Program-made: the position numbers and the translations under genes
Shown here: positions 21,900 through 33,284 of the stretch, in pieces
How positions within the stretch are numbered: the stretch's first letter is position 1
Layout: the number at the start of each line of letters is the position of its first letter
Source of the DNA: Panax quinquefolius
Lineage: Eukaryota > Streptophyta > Magnoliopsida > Apiales > Araliaceae
Assembly (NCBI GenBank): GCA_020205615.1
Contig: CM035165.1
Coordinates: 25,338,950 to 25,402,949, forward strand
Length of the DNA stretch: 64,000 nt
Direction: 5' to 3'
The notes under the pieces: generated by a model
Databases searched by the model: none
The model's input: the letters and a program-made list of their open reading frames with translations, nothing else
Told to the model about the DNA's origin: nothing

Positions 21900-22493
21900 T
21901 GAAGCAACGTTGTTGGGACCGGAGTTGATACATATGACTGTGAAAAAGATTCAAACGATCCGGCAACATATAAAAACCTCACAAGATCGATAAAAGGTTA
22001 TGCTGATCTTCATCGAAAGGATGTGGAATTCGATATAGGAGATCATGTGTTGTTACGAGTTTCTCCATGGAAAGGAGTTACAAGATTTGGATAGAGAGAA
22101 AAGCTCAATCCTCGATTCATTGGCCCATTTTTAATCCTCGATCGAGTAGGAACTTTGGCCTATAGACTCGTTTTACCGCCAAGTATGTCTCGTGTTCATA
22201 ACGTTTTTCACATATCCATAGTACATAAATATGTGGAAGACCCGAACCACATTATTGAGTTAGAACTGGATGAAATAGCGGAAGATTTGACGTATGAAGA
22301 GGTTCCTGTTCAAATCTTGGATAAGAAGAAACATATTCTACGCTCCAAGGTTATACCTCAAGTCAAAGTTTTGTGGGGAAACCACGATGTTGAGGAAATG
22401 ACTTGGGAGTTAGAATCTGAAATGAAATCAAGGTATCCTTACGTCTTCAATATACCAGGTACGTACCCTAATTTCGAGGGCGAAATTTCATAA
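21900..22493 (+). pseudogene. Integrase C-terminal domain and chromodomain of element A
   Basis: The reading resumes with LLGPELIHMTVKKIQ at about 21915. After a stop it continues LHRKDVEFDIGDHVLLRVSP (about 22009-22068), the GPF-type part (FIGPFLILDRVGTLAYRL) and, in the open frame 22155-22493, MSRVHNVFHIS. The last segment, ILDKKKHILRSKVIPQVKVL then EEMTWELESEM, is chromodomain-like as in plant chromoviruses. Such a domain is thought to steer integration to methylated-histone chromatin. Roughly 130 residues of the core are missing between this and 16652. Confidence 0.85.
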
Positions 22494-22502
22494 GAAGGGA
22501 GA
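22492..22502 (+). other. Polypurine tract of element A
   Basis: AAGAAGGGAGA lies immediately before LTR 2, where it would prime plus-strand DNA synthesis. Minus-strand equivalents abut the other LTRs at 19444, 26991 and 59096. Confidence 0.85.
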
Positions 22503-22503
22503 T

Positions 22504-24947
22504 TGTAAAACCCCAACTTTTTGAATAAAGATGAATTTTCTATAAATATTATTTTTGAATATTATGGAGTGAAATTGATATAATGTTTTAGTTGAGGGTA
22601 ATATTTATAAATTTTACAAAGTACGCAAGTTGTTATATAATATTCGATTGGTCAGGGAATATTCGTTTTAACAGGGAATATTCGTACATCGGCACAATCA
22701 TTGGATTGAGAAAACGACAAAAATACTTTATGAAAATAACGGCGGAAGTTTTACCGTTAACTGTTGAAACACCCGGTGTTAAAAGTACAGTAATATGCGT
22801 GGTTGCATAGTAGCACACGGTATTAATTATTGATGCTTACGTGATAAGTCACTCAGTTTTGTTGGTATTATTAATGTAATAATACAGAAAATCTTTTTAT
22901 ATAAAACATAATACTTTTATAAAGTTATTCTATAAATAGAATATATTATATTCTATTATGCATAGTATTGCATATTGTCTACATAGTGTTTTGCATAGTA
23001 AAATCTTTTTATATAAAACAAAATACTTTTATAAAGTTATCTGTTTTATTAGACAATAATTAGAATATATTATATTTTAATATGCATAGTGTTTGCATAG
23101 TAAAATATTTTATAAAGTTATTCGTTTTATTAGATTATAAATAGAATATATTATATTTTATTTAAAAAATTTTGCTTTAAATATGGATAGTCAGATTAAA
23201 GTAAATCAATCTGGACCGTTCATGAGTTAGTTACTATGCAGTCCATTTTTCTATAAATAAAAGCTCATTCCTTCATTATTTTCTTACGAATTCACTGAAA
23301 CTCTAGAGAGATAAACTATAGAGAGAAAGAAGAAAGTATTCTGCTACTTCACTACTTATATATCCAGTACTCTTCTTCTTAAGGTAGGGAATATTATTTG
23401 TTGTACTCGTAAGGGGTGTTATTCTTTTGTATTCATGAAGAGAACTTATGTTATTCCATTCTTTATTATTCTGTTGGAATAACCTGTATACGCGGGCTAC
23501 CCTATACTTGGTGACATTCTTCTATTATTCCGTCTTTATTATTACATTGGAATATATCTTATGCATGCGTTTCTGTGGGACCGATTAAAATCTTTTTTAT
23601 TATTCGTTAGAATATCACATGCGTGCGTTTTTACTGTGGGACTGTTAAAATCTTTATTATTATTACATTGGAATATCACATGTTCATGACGTTTTTGTGG
23701 GACCGATTTCCGTCCTTATTAGTATTACATTGGAATAACTTTGTCATCACAAGTACCGCATGCATGGTGATTTGTATTTATTACATTCTTTATTATTCAT
23801 TTGGAACATCATATCGGTGTAATTTACTTTGACCGTTCCGTTATTTAGTATTCTGTTGGAATAACTTTTATACATCGAGAGTCGCATGCATGGTGATTTC
23901 TTTTGTTATTCCATTCTTTATTATACTCGGTTGGTTAAAGTTTTGACTTCTATACTCCATGAAATTAGTGGAATATCCTTGATATTTGCGCTTCATCCGA
24001 TATCTTTTCATGGAAATATTCTTCGAGCATTCTTGAATTTTACTCTACAAAGCGATATCATGTTGACAATTTGGACATTATTAGTTCTGGATAAATTAAT
24101 TCTTGAACTTGTTTTATTGAATTCTTATATCATTGTCATCATCCTCATATTTATATTTTTGAAAGTTATGTGGCTGTGGTGCATAGATGGACTTGGTATG
24201 ATTATGACCGAGGATTATTGATTGTAATCACGACCGTAATGTTACAAATGATGTGGTAAAAGTCCTCATTGGCCCGTAGTGCATTGATGGGATGATTGTT
24301 GGCATGATCATGACCATTAATGAATACACAAATATTCTTGGCCCGTAGTGCATGGATAATTATGGTCGATGATACTAAAGAATATCCTTGGCCGTAGAAG
24401 CGCAGGCTTATTCGATGATGTGGGTTATTTATTGTCGTGTCTCAAATGACGAAAAGTCATGAAAAACCTTTTAAATCATAGAAGATAGTAGATTTTATTC
24501 TCTACTTGACTCTTCTAATGGATTGCTTGTTTCCACTCTGATTAAACTTGATGTTTGTTATATTGTATCGGTTTAACACTGCATTTTAAGTCTAATGATA
24601 ATTTATTCGCATTATCTTAGTCATAATATTTCTTCTTGGGCTAGTTGAGCTCACCCTTTTCTTTTCACCGTTCTCTTGAGTGAAATGAGAACGTGGCCGA
24701 CGAGCTGAGTCGGGGAGCGGAGTGATGGTGGGATGATAGTATTAGCTAGTAGTCCTCACTATTTTGTTAAATAGTGTGACAATAAATGTAATGAGGACTC
24801 ATTCTGAGAGTGGATATTGTCTAGAAGACAGTATTTATATTTAAACTCACAGCTCTCTTGTTGTATAATTAAGATTGTATTTATGTTCTATACCATGTAT
24901 TTAGCGACTCAGAATAGGTGATGTATACCTATTTTGGGGGTGTCACA
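22504..24947 (+). repeat. Element A LTR 2 (2444 bp)
   Basis: It has the same termini and sub-repeats as LTR 1. It serves as 3' LTR to the first unit and is followed by a fresh primer site and gag, so it is also the 5' LTR of a second unit. TATA box at 23251-23260. Confidence 0.9.
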
Positions 24948-24949
24948 GT

Positions 24950-24961
24950 TGGTATCAAAGC
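24950..24961 (+). other. Second primer binding site in element A
   Basis: TGGTATCAAAGC, two bases after LTR 2, identical to the first site. Confidence 0.9.
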
Positions 24962-25134
24962 TTAGAGATATGATCCCTGGCTAAGATGTGAGACTAGAAC
25001 TAGGAGGGGAGAGACGGGGAATTCCTTCGCTAGTATGACCTACCTAAGTTTATTTGGTATTTAATTAGTCGGTCAAAGTATAGGGATAATATGTTATATG
25101 TTAATTAACCTTTGTTTTGTGGCAGTATCTAAAA

Positions 25135-25542
25135 ATGACATCCGAGAATTTTGAAAATAGCAATGGAGCATAAGAGACCGTTGAGTCTCCACATATCAAT
25201 AATCAGGAGAATGTGCATCAGGAAGGCAACAATCCTCATGCAAACAACAACACTGACCAAATGATGAATGATGGATTGTTTAGAGGCTTTATGCAATTCA
25301 TGCAACATCAGGCGAGAGCGGCTCTTGTACAAAATGTAGGTGGAAACACTGGAAACTCTCAGACGGTCACTGCTAAACAGTTCAAGGAGTTGGGACCACC
25401 GGAGTTTATTGGAGAGCCAAAACCACTTAAGGCGGAAGCATGGATAAAGCAGATCACCAAGATATTTGATGTCTTGGGATGCTCCGAGGAGCAAAAGGTC
25501 CCCTTCGGCACCTTCATGTTGTGTGAAGAGGCAGATTACTGA
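25135..25542 (+). pseudogene. gag: Second gag start of element A, truncated
   Basis: The ATG at 25135 matches the first gag nearly base for base but has a stop at codon 13 (25171). It is open again from 25174, through the Asn-rich region and EAWIKQITKIFDVLGC, to about residue 136. The coding sequence then ends abruptly at MLCEEADY, where element B LTR sequence begins. The first unit's stop at codon 29 is CAG here, so the two copies decayed independently. Confidence 0.85.
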
Positions 25543-26990
25543 TTTTATTATGACTTTCATCATAATCCACGTAAACAGACCATTTCCACAATTTAACAAG
25601 GAATGAAATACAAAGGATCGTTCACCATGCATGTGGTAATCCACATAGACAGGTTATTCCAACAGAATAATAAAGAATGGAATAACAAGAGGATTCACCA
25701 AGCGTGCGATAGACACCGCACAGACAGGTTATTCCCAGCACAATAATAAATACGGAACTAGGTCGGCCAGAAACGCATGAGATAGGATATTCCAGAAGAA
25801 TAGTAAAAGGCGGAACCGGTCCCACAGACAACTACGAGAGAGGATATTCAAATGAATAATAAATAATGGAATAATGGAAGAATTTCACCAAGCATAGGGT
25901 ATCCAGCGATATCTGAGTTATTCATGAGAATAATAAAGAATGGAATAACAAAAGAATTTCACCAATAAGAAAGAAGGAATACCCCTAACGAGTACAACAA
26001 ATAATATCCCTTACGAGTACAACAAATAATATCCTTTACAAGTACAACAAATAATATCCCTTACGAGTACAACAAATAATATCCCTTACCTTTGAAAGAA
26101 TAGTATTGGATATAGAAGTAGTGAAGTAGCAGAACATTTTTCTTCTTTCTCTCTATAGTTTCTCTCTCTAGAGTTTCAGTGAATTTGTAAGAAATAATGA
26201 AGGAATGAACTTCTATTTATAGAAGAATGGACAGCATAGTAACTAATTCATGAATGGTCCAGATTGATTTACTTTTAATCGGACGGTCCATATTTAAAGT
26301 AAAATCTTTTAAATAAAATATAATATATTCTATTTATAATCTAATAAAACGAATAACTTTATAAAAGTATTCTGTTTTATATAAAAAGATTTTACTATGC
26401 AAAACACTATGCAGACACTATGCAACACTATGCATACTAAAAATACAATATATTCTATTTATAGAATAACTTTATAAAAGTATTACTTTTTATATAAAAA
26501 GATTTTACTATGCAAAACACTATGCATAATAGAATATAATATACTCTATTTATAGAATAACTATATAAAAGTATTCTATTTTATATAAAAAGTTTTTCTG
26601 TTTTATTACATTAATAATACTAATAAAACAAAATTGAGTGACTTATCACGTAAATATCAACAATCAATACCGTGTGCTACTATGCAACCACGCGTATTAC
26701 TGTATTTTTACTACCGAGTAGTTCAACAGTTTTAACGGTAAAACTTCCGTCATTATTCTCATAAAAATATTTTTGTCGTTTTCTCCATCCGACAATAATT
26801 CCGTTGCGAGGTCCACCAATGATTGTACCGTCGTACAGACATTCGACAAAAAGAATATTTTATATCAACTTGCTTACTTTGCAATTTTTTTTTTACATAT
26901 TACCCTTAACTGTAAACTTTTATCAATTTAACTATTTACTAAAATAGAAAAAATTGAATACTTTAATTTCATAAAATTCGGGGTCTCACA
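25543..26990 (-). repeat. Element B 3' LTR, right part
   Basis: It matches 38962-40317 closely and ends GGGGTCTCACA. TATA box on the minus strand at about 26212-26222. CCCTTACGAGTACAACAAATA is repeated four times near 25985-26095. Its left part repeats sequence already present before element A, so the LTR is not simply split. Confidence 0.8.
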
Positions 26991-27087
26991 ATTTCCCCTC
27001 CTTATGAAATTTTGCCCTCAAAATTTACGTACGTACCTAATATTCGAAGAGATGAGAATACCTTGCTTTTTATTCGGACTATACCTT
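26991..27087 (-). pseudogene. Element B polypurine tract and last codons of pol
   Basis: The minus strand carries a polypurine tract (ATAAGGAGGGGAA) next to the LTR and about 20 codons resembling the chromodomain end of pol. The rest of pol is absent. ACCTT at 27083-27087 is the left target duplication of the Athila-like element. Confidence 0.6.
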
Positions 27088-28636
27088 TTGATGAGTGGGA
27101 TTTATACCCGCGAATCGAATACTTTATGACTTAAATAGTTGCATGTTCTCATAGAGTTTATATGTTTTTATATGATTATAGTGTTGTTGTGCTTAATTGA
27201 CATATTGCAGGGCTTATCAGGTGTTTTCTAGCATTCAGGGGAAAAACGGGCATTTTATGCATAAACCGTACTGCTGGCGCCAATCTGCAAAGCATATTAG
27301 TAGCATGGCCATGACCGGCACCACCAGTCCATCTTGACATCATATTCGCGTCGCGGCTCCAATATTCCTTCTTGGGCCCGTCTTTGCTTGTATGACTCCG
27401 TCTCTTATTAATTAATGACATGGTATTGCCAGCCACACTTTTACTGCTGTTGGCAGCCCTGGCCTTGAGTCCGGTTCCCAGACAACCAATGTCTTGTTTT
27501 AACCTAGCTCGAGGGCAGAAGACATAGCGGGGGGAGAAAGGCAGCCTCTGCAATCTATCTCTCACAACTTAGAACATAGGTTAGCTTAGCTTAATTTAGT
27601 TTTTCTTTGTAATTTCTCTTTCTTTCCCTTAGTTGATGTATGTACATATAGTTTAGGTAGATTTAGGGAGAAGTCTGTATTTCTTTGGAGCACAAGAGCT
27701 ACGAGCGACACGGAGTGGAAAGCTTGATTTGAGAGGACTACGTGGAGATCGAAGAGGCTTTGACAGAGTTTCTTCTATCCATTTATTTCATCTAATTTTG
27801 TATTCTACAAATGTTGTCTTATTTGCTACTTGTATTTGGTTTATTAACTATGAACTGATTATTGGCTCTAAGGTTATAATGGATCCCTTTGTTATTTGAA
27901 TTGACTGTCTTTATCTCTTTGGTTGGCACCATATGATTTGGGTTAATATATTTGTGCTTTATGATTCTTGCTAAGAAATTAGTGATGATTTTGGTAATCT
28001 GCATGATATCGACAGAAGAATTGTAGATTTACACCTAAATATATTGGCATGTGATTGTGGGTTTCGACTGCATAAGTTGTGCGTAGAATAGACATATCTC
28101 TGTGCGCCACGTGCGACCTAATTGAGAACATATGCTTAAATCCTTGTTATGATTGATTCGCATAGACATATGTAGGATTGTATCTAGCTTGGACGTTCCT
28201 TTCTGTTCTATTCCTTGTTGGGTAGATCTGGAAATGATATGTTTGTGCATACCTCGACAAAGGTGCATAGGCACCTATGTGTTCTCGATCGACAAATTGT
28301 CGTGACCATTAAGACCAAAGAGAGAAGGGTAGCTAGTTTGATGAAGCATAACATGCCAGGTGTTCGACAGAATGCCTGTGTGGGGGTGAAGTTGTGACCT
28401 TCGCTTGCATTTCCTTAGATTCCCATTCGTTATCCATTTACTTGCTTTGTTAATTAGTTAATTAGATTAATCACACTTCCATTTACTGTTGTTCGAATAA
28501 GACTTTAGCGATATATTGTCGGTATTTGGTAAATATTAGTGATAGTTCCTCGTGGGAACGACATTCTACTTATCAGTGTATTACTTGTTAGACCACGTAT
28601 ACTTGGCGTGTTTAGTGATCGGTTATCCGACCAACA
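27088..28636 (+). repeat. Athila-like 5' LTR
   Basis: It starts TTGATGAGTGGGATTTATAC and ends GACCAACA. It aligns with 33285-34826 over its length, with one divergent block near 27265-27480 that includes GC-rich GGCGCC motifs. Outside that block identity looks above 95 percent. Confidence 0.85.
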
Positions 28637-28642
28637 AGTTTT

Positions 28643-28660
28643 TGGCGCCGTTGCCGGGGA
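28643..28660 (+). other. Athila-like primer binding site
   Basis: TGGCGCCGTTGCCGGGGA begins seven bases past the LTR. I recall this as the tRNA-Asp-type primer site of Athila/Tat elements. Confidence 0.85.
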
Positions 28661-28740
28661 ACTATTATTTTAATATTGTCCAATATTGATTTCAATCAAT
28701 AGAGTCTTGCTTTGAACGTGTATATATTTATTTCTTTTAT

Positions 28741-29679
28741 TTGTTTGATCTTCCTTTCTTTTTGTTTTTAAGTTTACAGATTATAGACGATCAATGTTAT
28801 CAAGGGCCTTATGAGGGGACAACGCAACCACGCTCAGAAGAAGGACTCGAGATATTGCAACTTCAAATTGCTAATGCCTTGAGGTTTTCTGATAATCTTG
28901 AATGTCAGTCCACTCAGAATGCCTACTTTCAGAATCAAGCTGACTTTGAACCGAACTCCTATTATCCAAACTGCCAGGGTTATCCAAACTCATGGGACTA
29001 CAATTAAGAGTCATATCATGATCTGAATCATGTCTCTCAGTTTGACTATCAGTTTCCGCCACATTATGAGTTGACGTCTCAACCTAATGAGAGCTTCTAT
29101 GAGACCTCAACACAAGAAGAAGAGAATAGGCTTGAAGAGCTTCTCACCGACTTTATTGAGAGAAATGAGGTTCAGATGGCAAGCCAAGAAGCGGCATTGC
29201 ACAGCCTTGAGAATCAATTGGGAGAACTCGTCAATGCCATCACAAATCCACCGTGAAGTAATCTCCCGGTCTTAATTGATCTCGACGATGAAGCTGTAGA
29301 GCATTGCACGGTGGATACGCAAGGAAAATGTAATGAGTCTCGCACAGTTGTTGAGGGAGACGTCATAGTGCAGACTGGCCAACCGGTGGAGTCTGAAGTT
29401 GGAAACAATATGATCAAGAGTGGGTTCACTGTCAAGATTGATCAACAACCTGAACCCACGCTCCCGATTGTGGAAATCTGTGAGGGCCAAATAGCGCACA
29501 AAGAACGCATTCAAATTAATGAACAAGGGGAATTAGTGGATAATTCCAGTGGTGAAAGATTCTTTGTGCCGAAGGATGAAGAAAGCGAGGATGACCAATC
29601 ATCCATGTCTGCCAAGAATCCAAAAGAATTGACGAATAGGCGGCATGAAAAGGTCATTTTCGTTTATGAGCCGGATTGA
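28741..29679 (+). pseudogene. Gag-like remnant of the Athila-like element
   Basis: Three open pieces (28741-29007, 29071-29256 and 29311-29679) are separated by single stops, with the later pieces in a shifted frame. The middle one has MASQEAALHSLENQLGEL, which fits the coiled part at the end of Athila gag. The last is acidic, has no recognised domain, and ends in VIFVYEPD. After it comes GCGCTTGGTGGGGAGGCACC at 29717, a sequence normally found just after pol in this group, so the pol region appears to have been removed between gag and this point. Confidence 0.55.
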
Positions 29680-30684
29680 TCGGCGTCGGTATAGTTAAGC
29701 CGACGACTTTAAAACAAGCGCTTGGTGGGGAGGCACCCCCATCACGGTATAAATTTTATCTATTTTCCTTTACCTATATCTAGTTTACTCTATAGTTGCT
29801 TATTGTATTGTATGTAATCATGCATATTTGCTTCGTAGAGTCTTCTGTTATACTGGTCTTGGCATGTGCAGATAACAGGAAGAGAAATTTCAGAAATTGG
29901 CACCTCGCGTCGCGGCGCTACTATATACACTGGGTATCGTGCCGCGACGTCGTCTTCGAGCCCCAGCGCCATGATTCGCGCTGCAACGCCAAAGCTTTAT
30001 TGCCCAACCTCTCTCATCCGCGTCGCATCGCCGAATATCAAAGCCTTACTCGCGCCGCTGCGCCAAAGTGGCTCTTACCTCCTGTTAACTTACGTCGCAG
30101 CTTAAGAAACAAGGGCTACCGTATGCTGTATTGCCGACAAATGAGATTTTGGCTCTTAGGAGCAGTTTTTACGCTATAAATCATCCCACTACGCCCATAC
30201 CTCTCGACAGTTTCAGCCCTCTCTCGTCAGTACAGCACAAAAGAACCCAAGCAGCCTGTTCATTCCCAAAAATTCCTAGCAACGATCGAACGAGACTCAT
30301 CTAAACCAACCATAACAATCAGAGAGCATCGATTTCTTGTCAGATTCGCCCACAAAATTCTTAAACTAGGGTTTCTCACTTAAGGTAATTGGGGATTTTT
30401 GTCAATTCTATTTCTTTAATTCGTGGGATTGTGTTGCTCTTCTTGTTGTGATTTGGTGTGATTTTCGCTGCTAGAAATCTGGTTTGAGCATTTATAAACA
30501 AAGGTTATCCAAGTTGGTAGTAAAGACCGCACACAAGGTGTTCGATAAAGTGCCTGAACCACAAAGTTGACTGGTTTGGGCTGTTTTGATCTTGTAATTG
30601 CATTGGGTTTGTCTAAAAAAAGGATTGGGGGAGTTTAAGTTGGGTTTTCTGCCGGTGTTCATATCAATTGCTTCAAATTCAGAA
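29680..30684 (+). other. Long untranslated leader before the 322-codon frame
   Basis: No long frame is supported (the 127-codon frame at 29796-30179 overlaps others and has no motif). The segment 29900-30110 is unusually GC-rich, with repeated CGCGTCGCGGCGC-type motifs. A short stretch near 30380 (CTTAAGGTAATTGGGG) resembles a splice donor, and a C/T-rich stretch precedes the next frame. Confidence 0.45.
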
Positions 30685-31653
30685 ATGGCACAAAAGCGAC
30701 AACGCCTTAGCGTCGGCGGTTCCTCATCCGCTGCACCAACGCCATGGGACAGAGCCAAATTCACCGATGAGGAGGCATGGAAACGCTACAAGAGCTCTTT
30801 TGCCGCTCGAAATTTGATTCCCGAGCGGGGTTTGAGGCCGGGCAAAAATGATGGTGAGTTGGTGACCATGATCTCGGGACGCCAGTGGATTCACTTCACG
30901 AGGTCGCCCGATTCGGCTATTGTATCTGTGGTTCGGGAATTCTATGCCAATGCTAGTGTCGAGGGTCCTTCAGTTGTCCAAGTTAGGGGGAAGACAGTGG
31001 ATTTTGGAAGCCTAGCTATTAACGATCTGTTTGCCACGCCCAACTATGAGGGCAAGGATTATACGGAGCCGGGACTCCGCAGCTTTGACTTAGAGGATAT
31101 TATCAGGAGGCTCTGCAAGCCCGGGACGTCATGGAAAAAGAACAACTACACGGGGGAAAAGACCAGCTTCTCGTCTTCAGCACTCAGTCGCTATGGGAAG
31201 GCATGGTTTAGCTTTATCTGTGCGAATATGATTCCAACCCATTACCTTAGCGACATGACGAAGGATAGAGCGATCCTTTTATTTGCTATTATCACGGGCG
31301 TGAAAGTGGACATCGGGGTGCTCATTCACGAGTCCATTATAAAAGCGATCAAGAGCACAGTTGCTTCGAGACTCCCTCACCCATCCATAATCACTAGGCT
31401 ATGCAAGAGGGCAGGTATCCATTGGGGGCCTGAAGAGATAACTCTGCCTCCCATGTCAGTCATTGACCACCAGACGATCGCACGCTTCATTGTGTGGGAC
31501 GAGGCAGAGTCATATATTAGAGGTGAAGGGTACGGACCACCTACAGCGCCGCCCCTTACTACAGAGCCAAAGCAGGGACAGACTTCAGGCGCAGGCCCAG
31601 CTGGACAAGAGCTATTGACTGACATTATGGCGTCCCTCACACTGCTGCACTAG
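30685..31653 (+). CDS. Putative plant transposon protein (Athila downstream ORF), 322 aa
   Basis: This is the longest intact frame in the window. I chose the ATG at 30685 (MAQKRQRLSVGG) because the 29 codons before it in the same frame lack this family's usual basic start. The protein begins with a Ser/Gly/Ala-rich basic tail, then a compact domain of about 230 residues. Visible blocks are WIHFTRSPDSAIVSVVREFY, VQVRGKTVDFGS, LCKPGTSW and YGKAWFSFICANMIPTHYLS, then the helical DRAILLFAIITG. The end is Pro/Thr-rich. I associate this with the uncharacterised Pfam family of putative plant transposon proteins (PF20167), found downstream of pol in Athila-type elements. No catalytic motif, transmembrane helix or signal peptide is evident. 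Its function is unknown. Confidence 0.75.
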   Translation: MAQKRQRLSVGGSSSAAPTPWDRAKFTDEEAWKRYKSSFAARNLIPERGLRPGKNDGELVTMISGRQWIHFTRSPDSAIVSVVREFYANASVEGPSVVQVRGKTVDFGSLAINDLFATPNYEGKDYTEPGLRSFDLEDIIRRLCKPGTSWKKNNYTGEKTSFSSSALSRYGKAWFSFICANMIPTHYLSDMTKDRAILLFAIITGVKVDIGVLIHESIIKAIKSTVASRLPHPSIITRLCKRAGIHWGPEEITLPPMSVIDHQTIARFIVWDEAESYIRGEGYGPPTAPPLTTEPKQGQTSGAGPAGQELLTDIMASLTLLH

Positions 31654-33270
31654 AAACAGGATGCCGAGGCGCAGAGGTAGTGAGGCACATAGTATTCTTG
31701 AGAGCTCAAAGGCGGAGATAGCGGCGCAAGACAGTTGAGTGGTAAACACTATCTGATTCATCTACACCGTGTGTAGTGGCGAGAATGAGGAGTTCACGCC
31801 ATTCCAGTTCCCGGAGCCTCCTGTTTTCCCACCCTACCCTCCACCATCACCACCCGCCGAGGCTAACGAGGACGAGACCGCTGCCGAGTGAGCCATTTCA
31901 GGGAAGCCCTCTTGTATACCATTGCTTTATGTTTAGCAATGAGGGCATTGCTCACCTCAAGTTTGGGGGTGCTTTGGTTATATCTATTATTTCTCTACTG
32001 CCATGTTAGGATTGCATACTTTAGACTTATTATGTTTTTATCATCGGTATTGTGGTGCAGTCGTTTTGAAATGCGGGATTTTCGGGATTATGCTTTAATT
32101 TTTATGCCATGAACTATTTTTGGTTTTTATTATTTAATGTTTTGATTATTATCAGCATGATTGTGGTTTTTAGAGATCTTTTGGAGCTTTTTACAGATTA
32201 TATGTTTGTGTCATATAAATGGCCTTTTTACCCTATTTTGAGCTGCTATTTAGCAAGGGTTATAGCTATCATTGATTTTTGATTGTGGCTGATGACAAGC
32301 GTCAAGTATTTATGCCTATCTCTTAGTGTCGTGTCAAGCATGTATCAGCTAGGGGTTGTTCAATTGATAAGTTTAGACTGTTATTGATCCGTCTTCCTTA
32401 GCAAGCACCGACCAACTGTGTTAACTCGTTATTTTTCGAATTGAGTTCAATTATTTATTTTTTTGAGAGTTTATTTACTTTTATAAACTTTCATTTTTAC
32501 AAGGTAATAAAAGACTTAGATGTTTATACAGTTTTGGATCTTGGTTTCTGGCATGTTGGCATAGATAATTTTTTTTTTTGAATGAAACGAAATAAGAATA
32601 GAAAAGAAGTGTTTTATCGAAAGTTTTGCGGTGGGTCGAGATGGAGCGTAAAACGCACTCGCCCATAAACGCAAGACCGATATCGAGATGGAGCATAAAA
32701 TACACTCGCTTAATAAAGTTCATTTTTGTTGTAAAATCTTAATGTCTTATGTTGATTACGTGGCCTTTACTGCTCGAGTTATTAGATTCATAGGGGTGTT
32801 CTACACCTAGTGCCCTAAAGTCGTCTGGCTTGGGAATCACTGATCAAAAGCTCATTCATGGGTAGTTCTGAATAGCCTAAGGTAATTAAGTACTGTCCAA
32901 GTCAGATTTTACTATTATCATGCTAGAGTCTTTTGATCTTTTCCTACATTTGCGTTTTATTCTTAATGCTTGTTAAATGTTTAAGTTGCGAAGTTTGCTT
33001 ATTGATATTAGTAATCGACTCTGCGATCTTATTTGAGTTATGATTAGTTAGGATGGTTGGTCTCCACACACGCACATAGAATGGATCGAATACAGTCTTA
33101 TGCTTGAAATTGAATGAACCCTTATTCATTTATGTGTTTGTCCTATTCTCTTAGAGTGGTTATGATCGAGCTTTGAAGCCATGATAATACTTTACAGTTT
33201 TAGTTTTCTTTCGCTTGTGTTTATCATTAGTGTTGTGTTGGTTAGTTTGCTCGAGGACAAGCAAAGACTT
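31654..33270 (+). other. Non-coding 3' region of the Athila-like element
   Basis: A Pro-rich continuation (31780-31890, several frames) is probably the decayed end of the upstream frame. A polypurine-like AAGTTTGGGGGT sits at 31959-31970, about 1.3 kb before the real tract. GATGGAGC(G/A)TAAAA recurs near 32640 and 32689. The last bases, GCTCGAGGACAAGCAAAG, are typical just upstream of the Athila polypurine tract. No further gene is seen. Confidence 0.6.
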
Positions 33271-33284
33271 AAGTTTGGGGGTAT
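33271..33284 (+). other. Athila-like polypurine tract
   Basis: AAGTTTGGGGGTAT immediately precedes the right LTR. Confidence 0.85.

Larger units (their letters stand above)
10271..25542 (+). mobile_element. Element A: plus-strand Ty3/gypsy chromovirus with a tandem second copy start
   Basis: The order is LTR (10271-12670), primer site, gag, protease, RT, RNase H, integrase, polypurine tract, LTR (22504-24947), then a second primer site and the first 136 codons of a second gag. The protease-RT-RNaseH-integrase order defines Ty3/gypsy. The integrase tail carries a chromodomain-like block, which with the tRNA-iMet primer site suggests the Tekay/Del clade. Element C interrupts the integrase. All coding regions are broken. 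The right end is joined directly to element B LTR sequence without a third LTR, so a deletion removed the rest of the second unit. Confidence 0.85.

Noticed and set aside
25129..25644. 171-codon minus-strand frame
   Set aside because: Antisense of the gag start of element A; the plus strand clearly encodes gag.
27176..27565. 129-codon minus-strand frame in the Athila-like LTR (also 33373-33642)
   Set aside because: Antisense within an LTR, not preserved in the other LTR copy, no motif.
29790..30179. Overlapping frames of 127, 79 and 60 codons in the GC-rich leader
   Set aside because: They overlap in different frames and reflect higher GC content; none has a domain.
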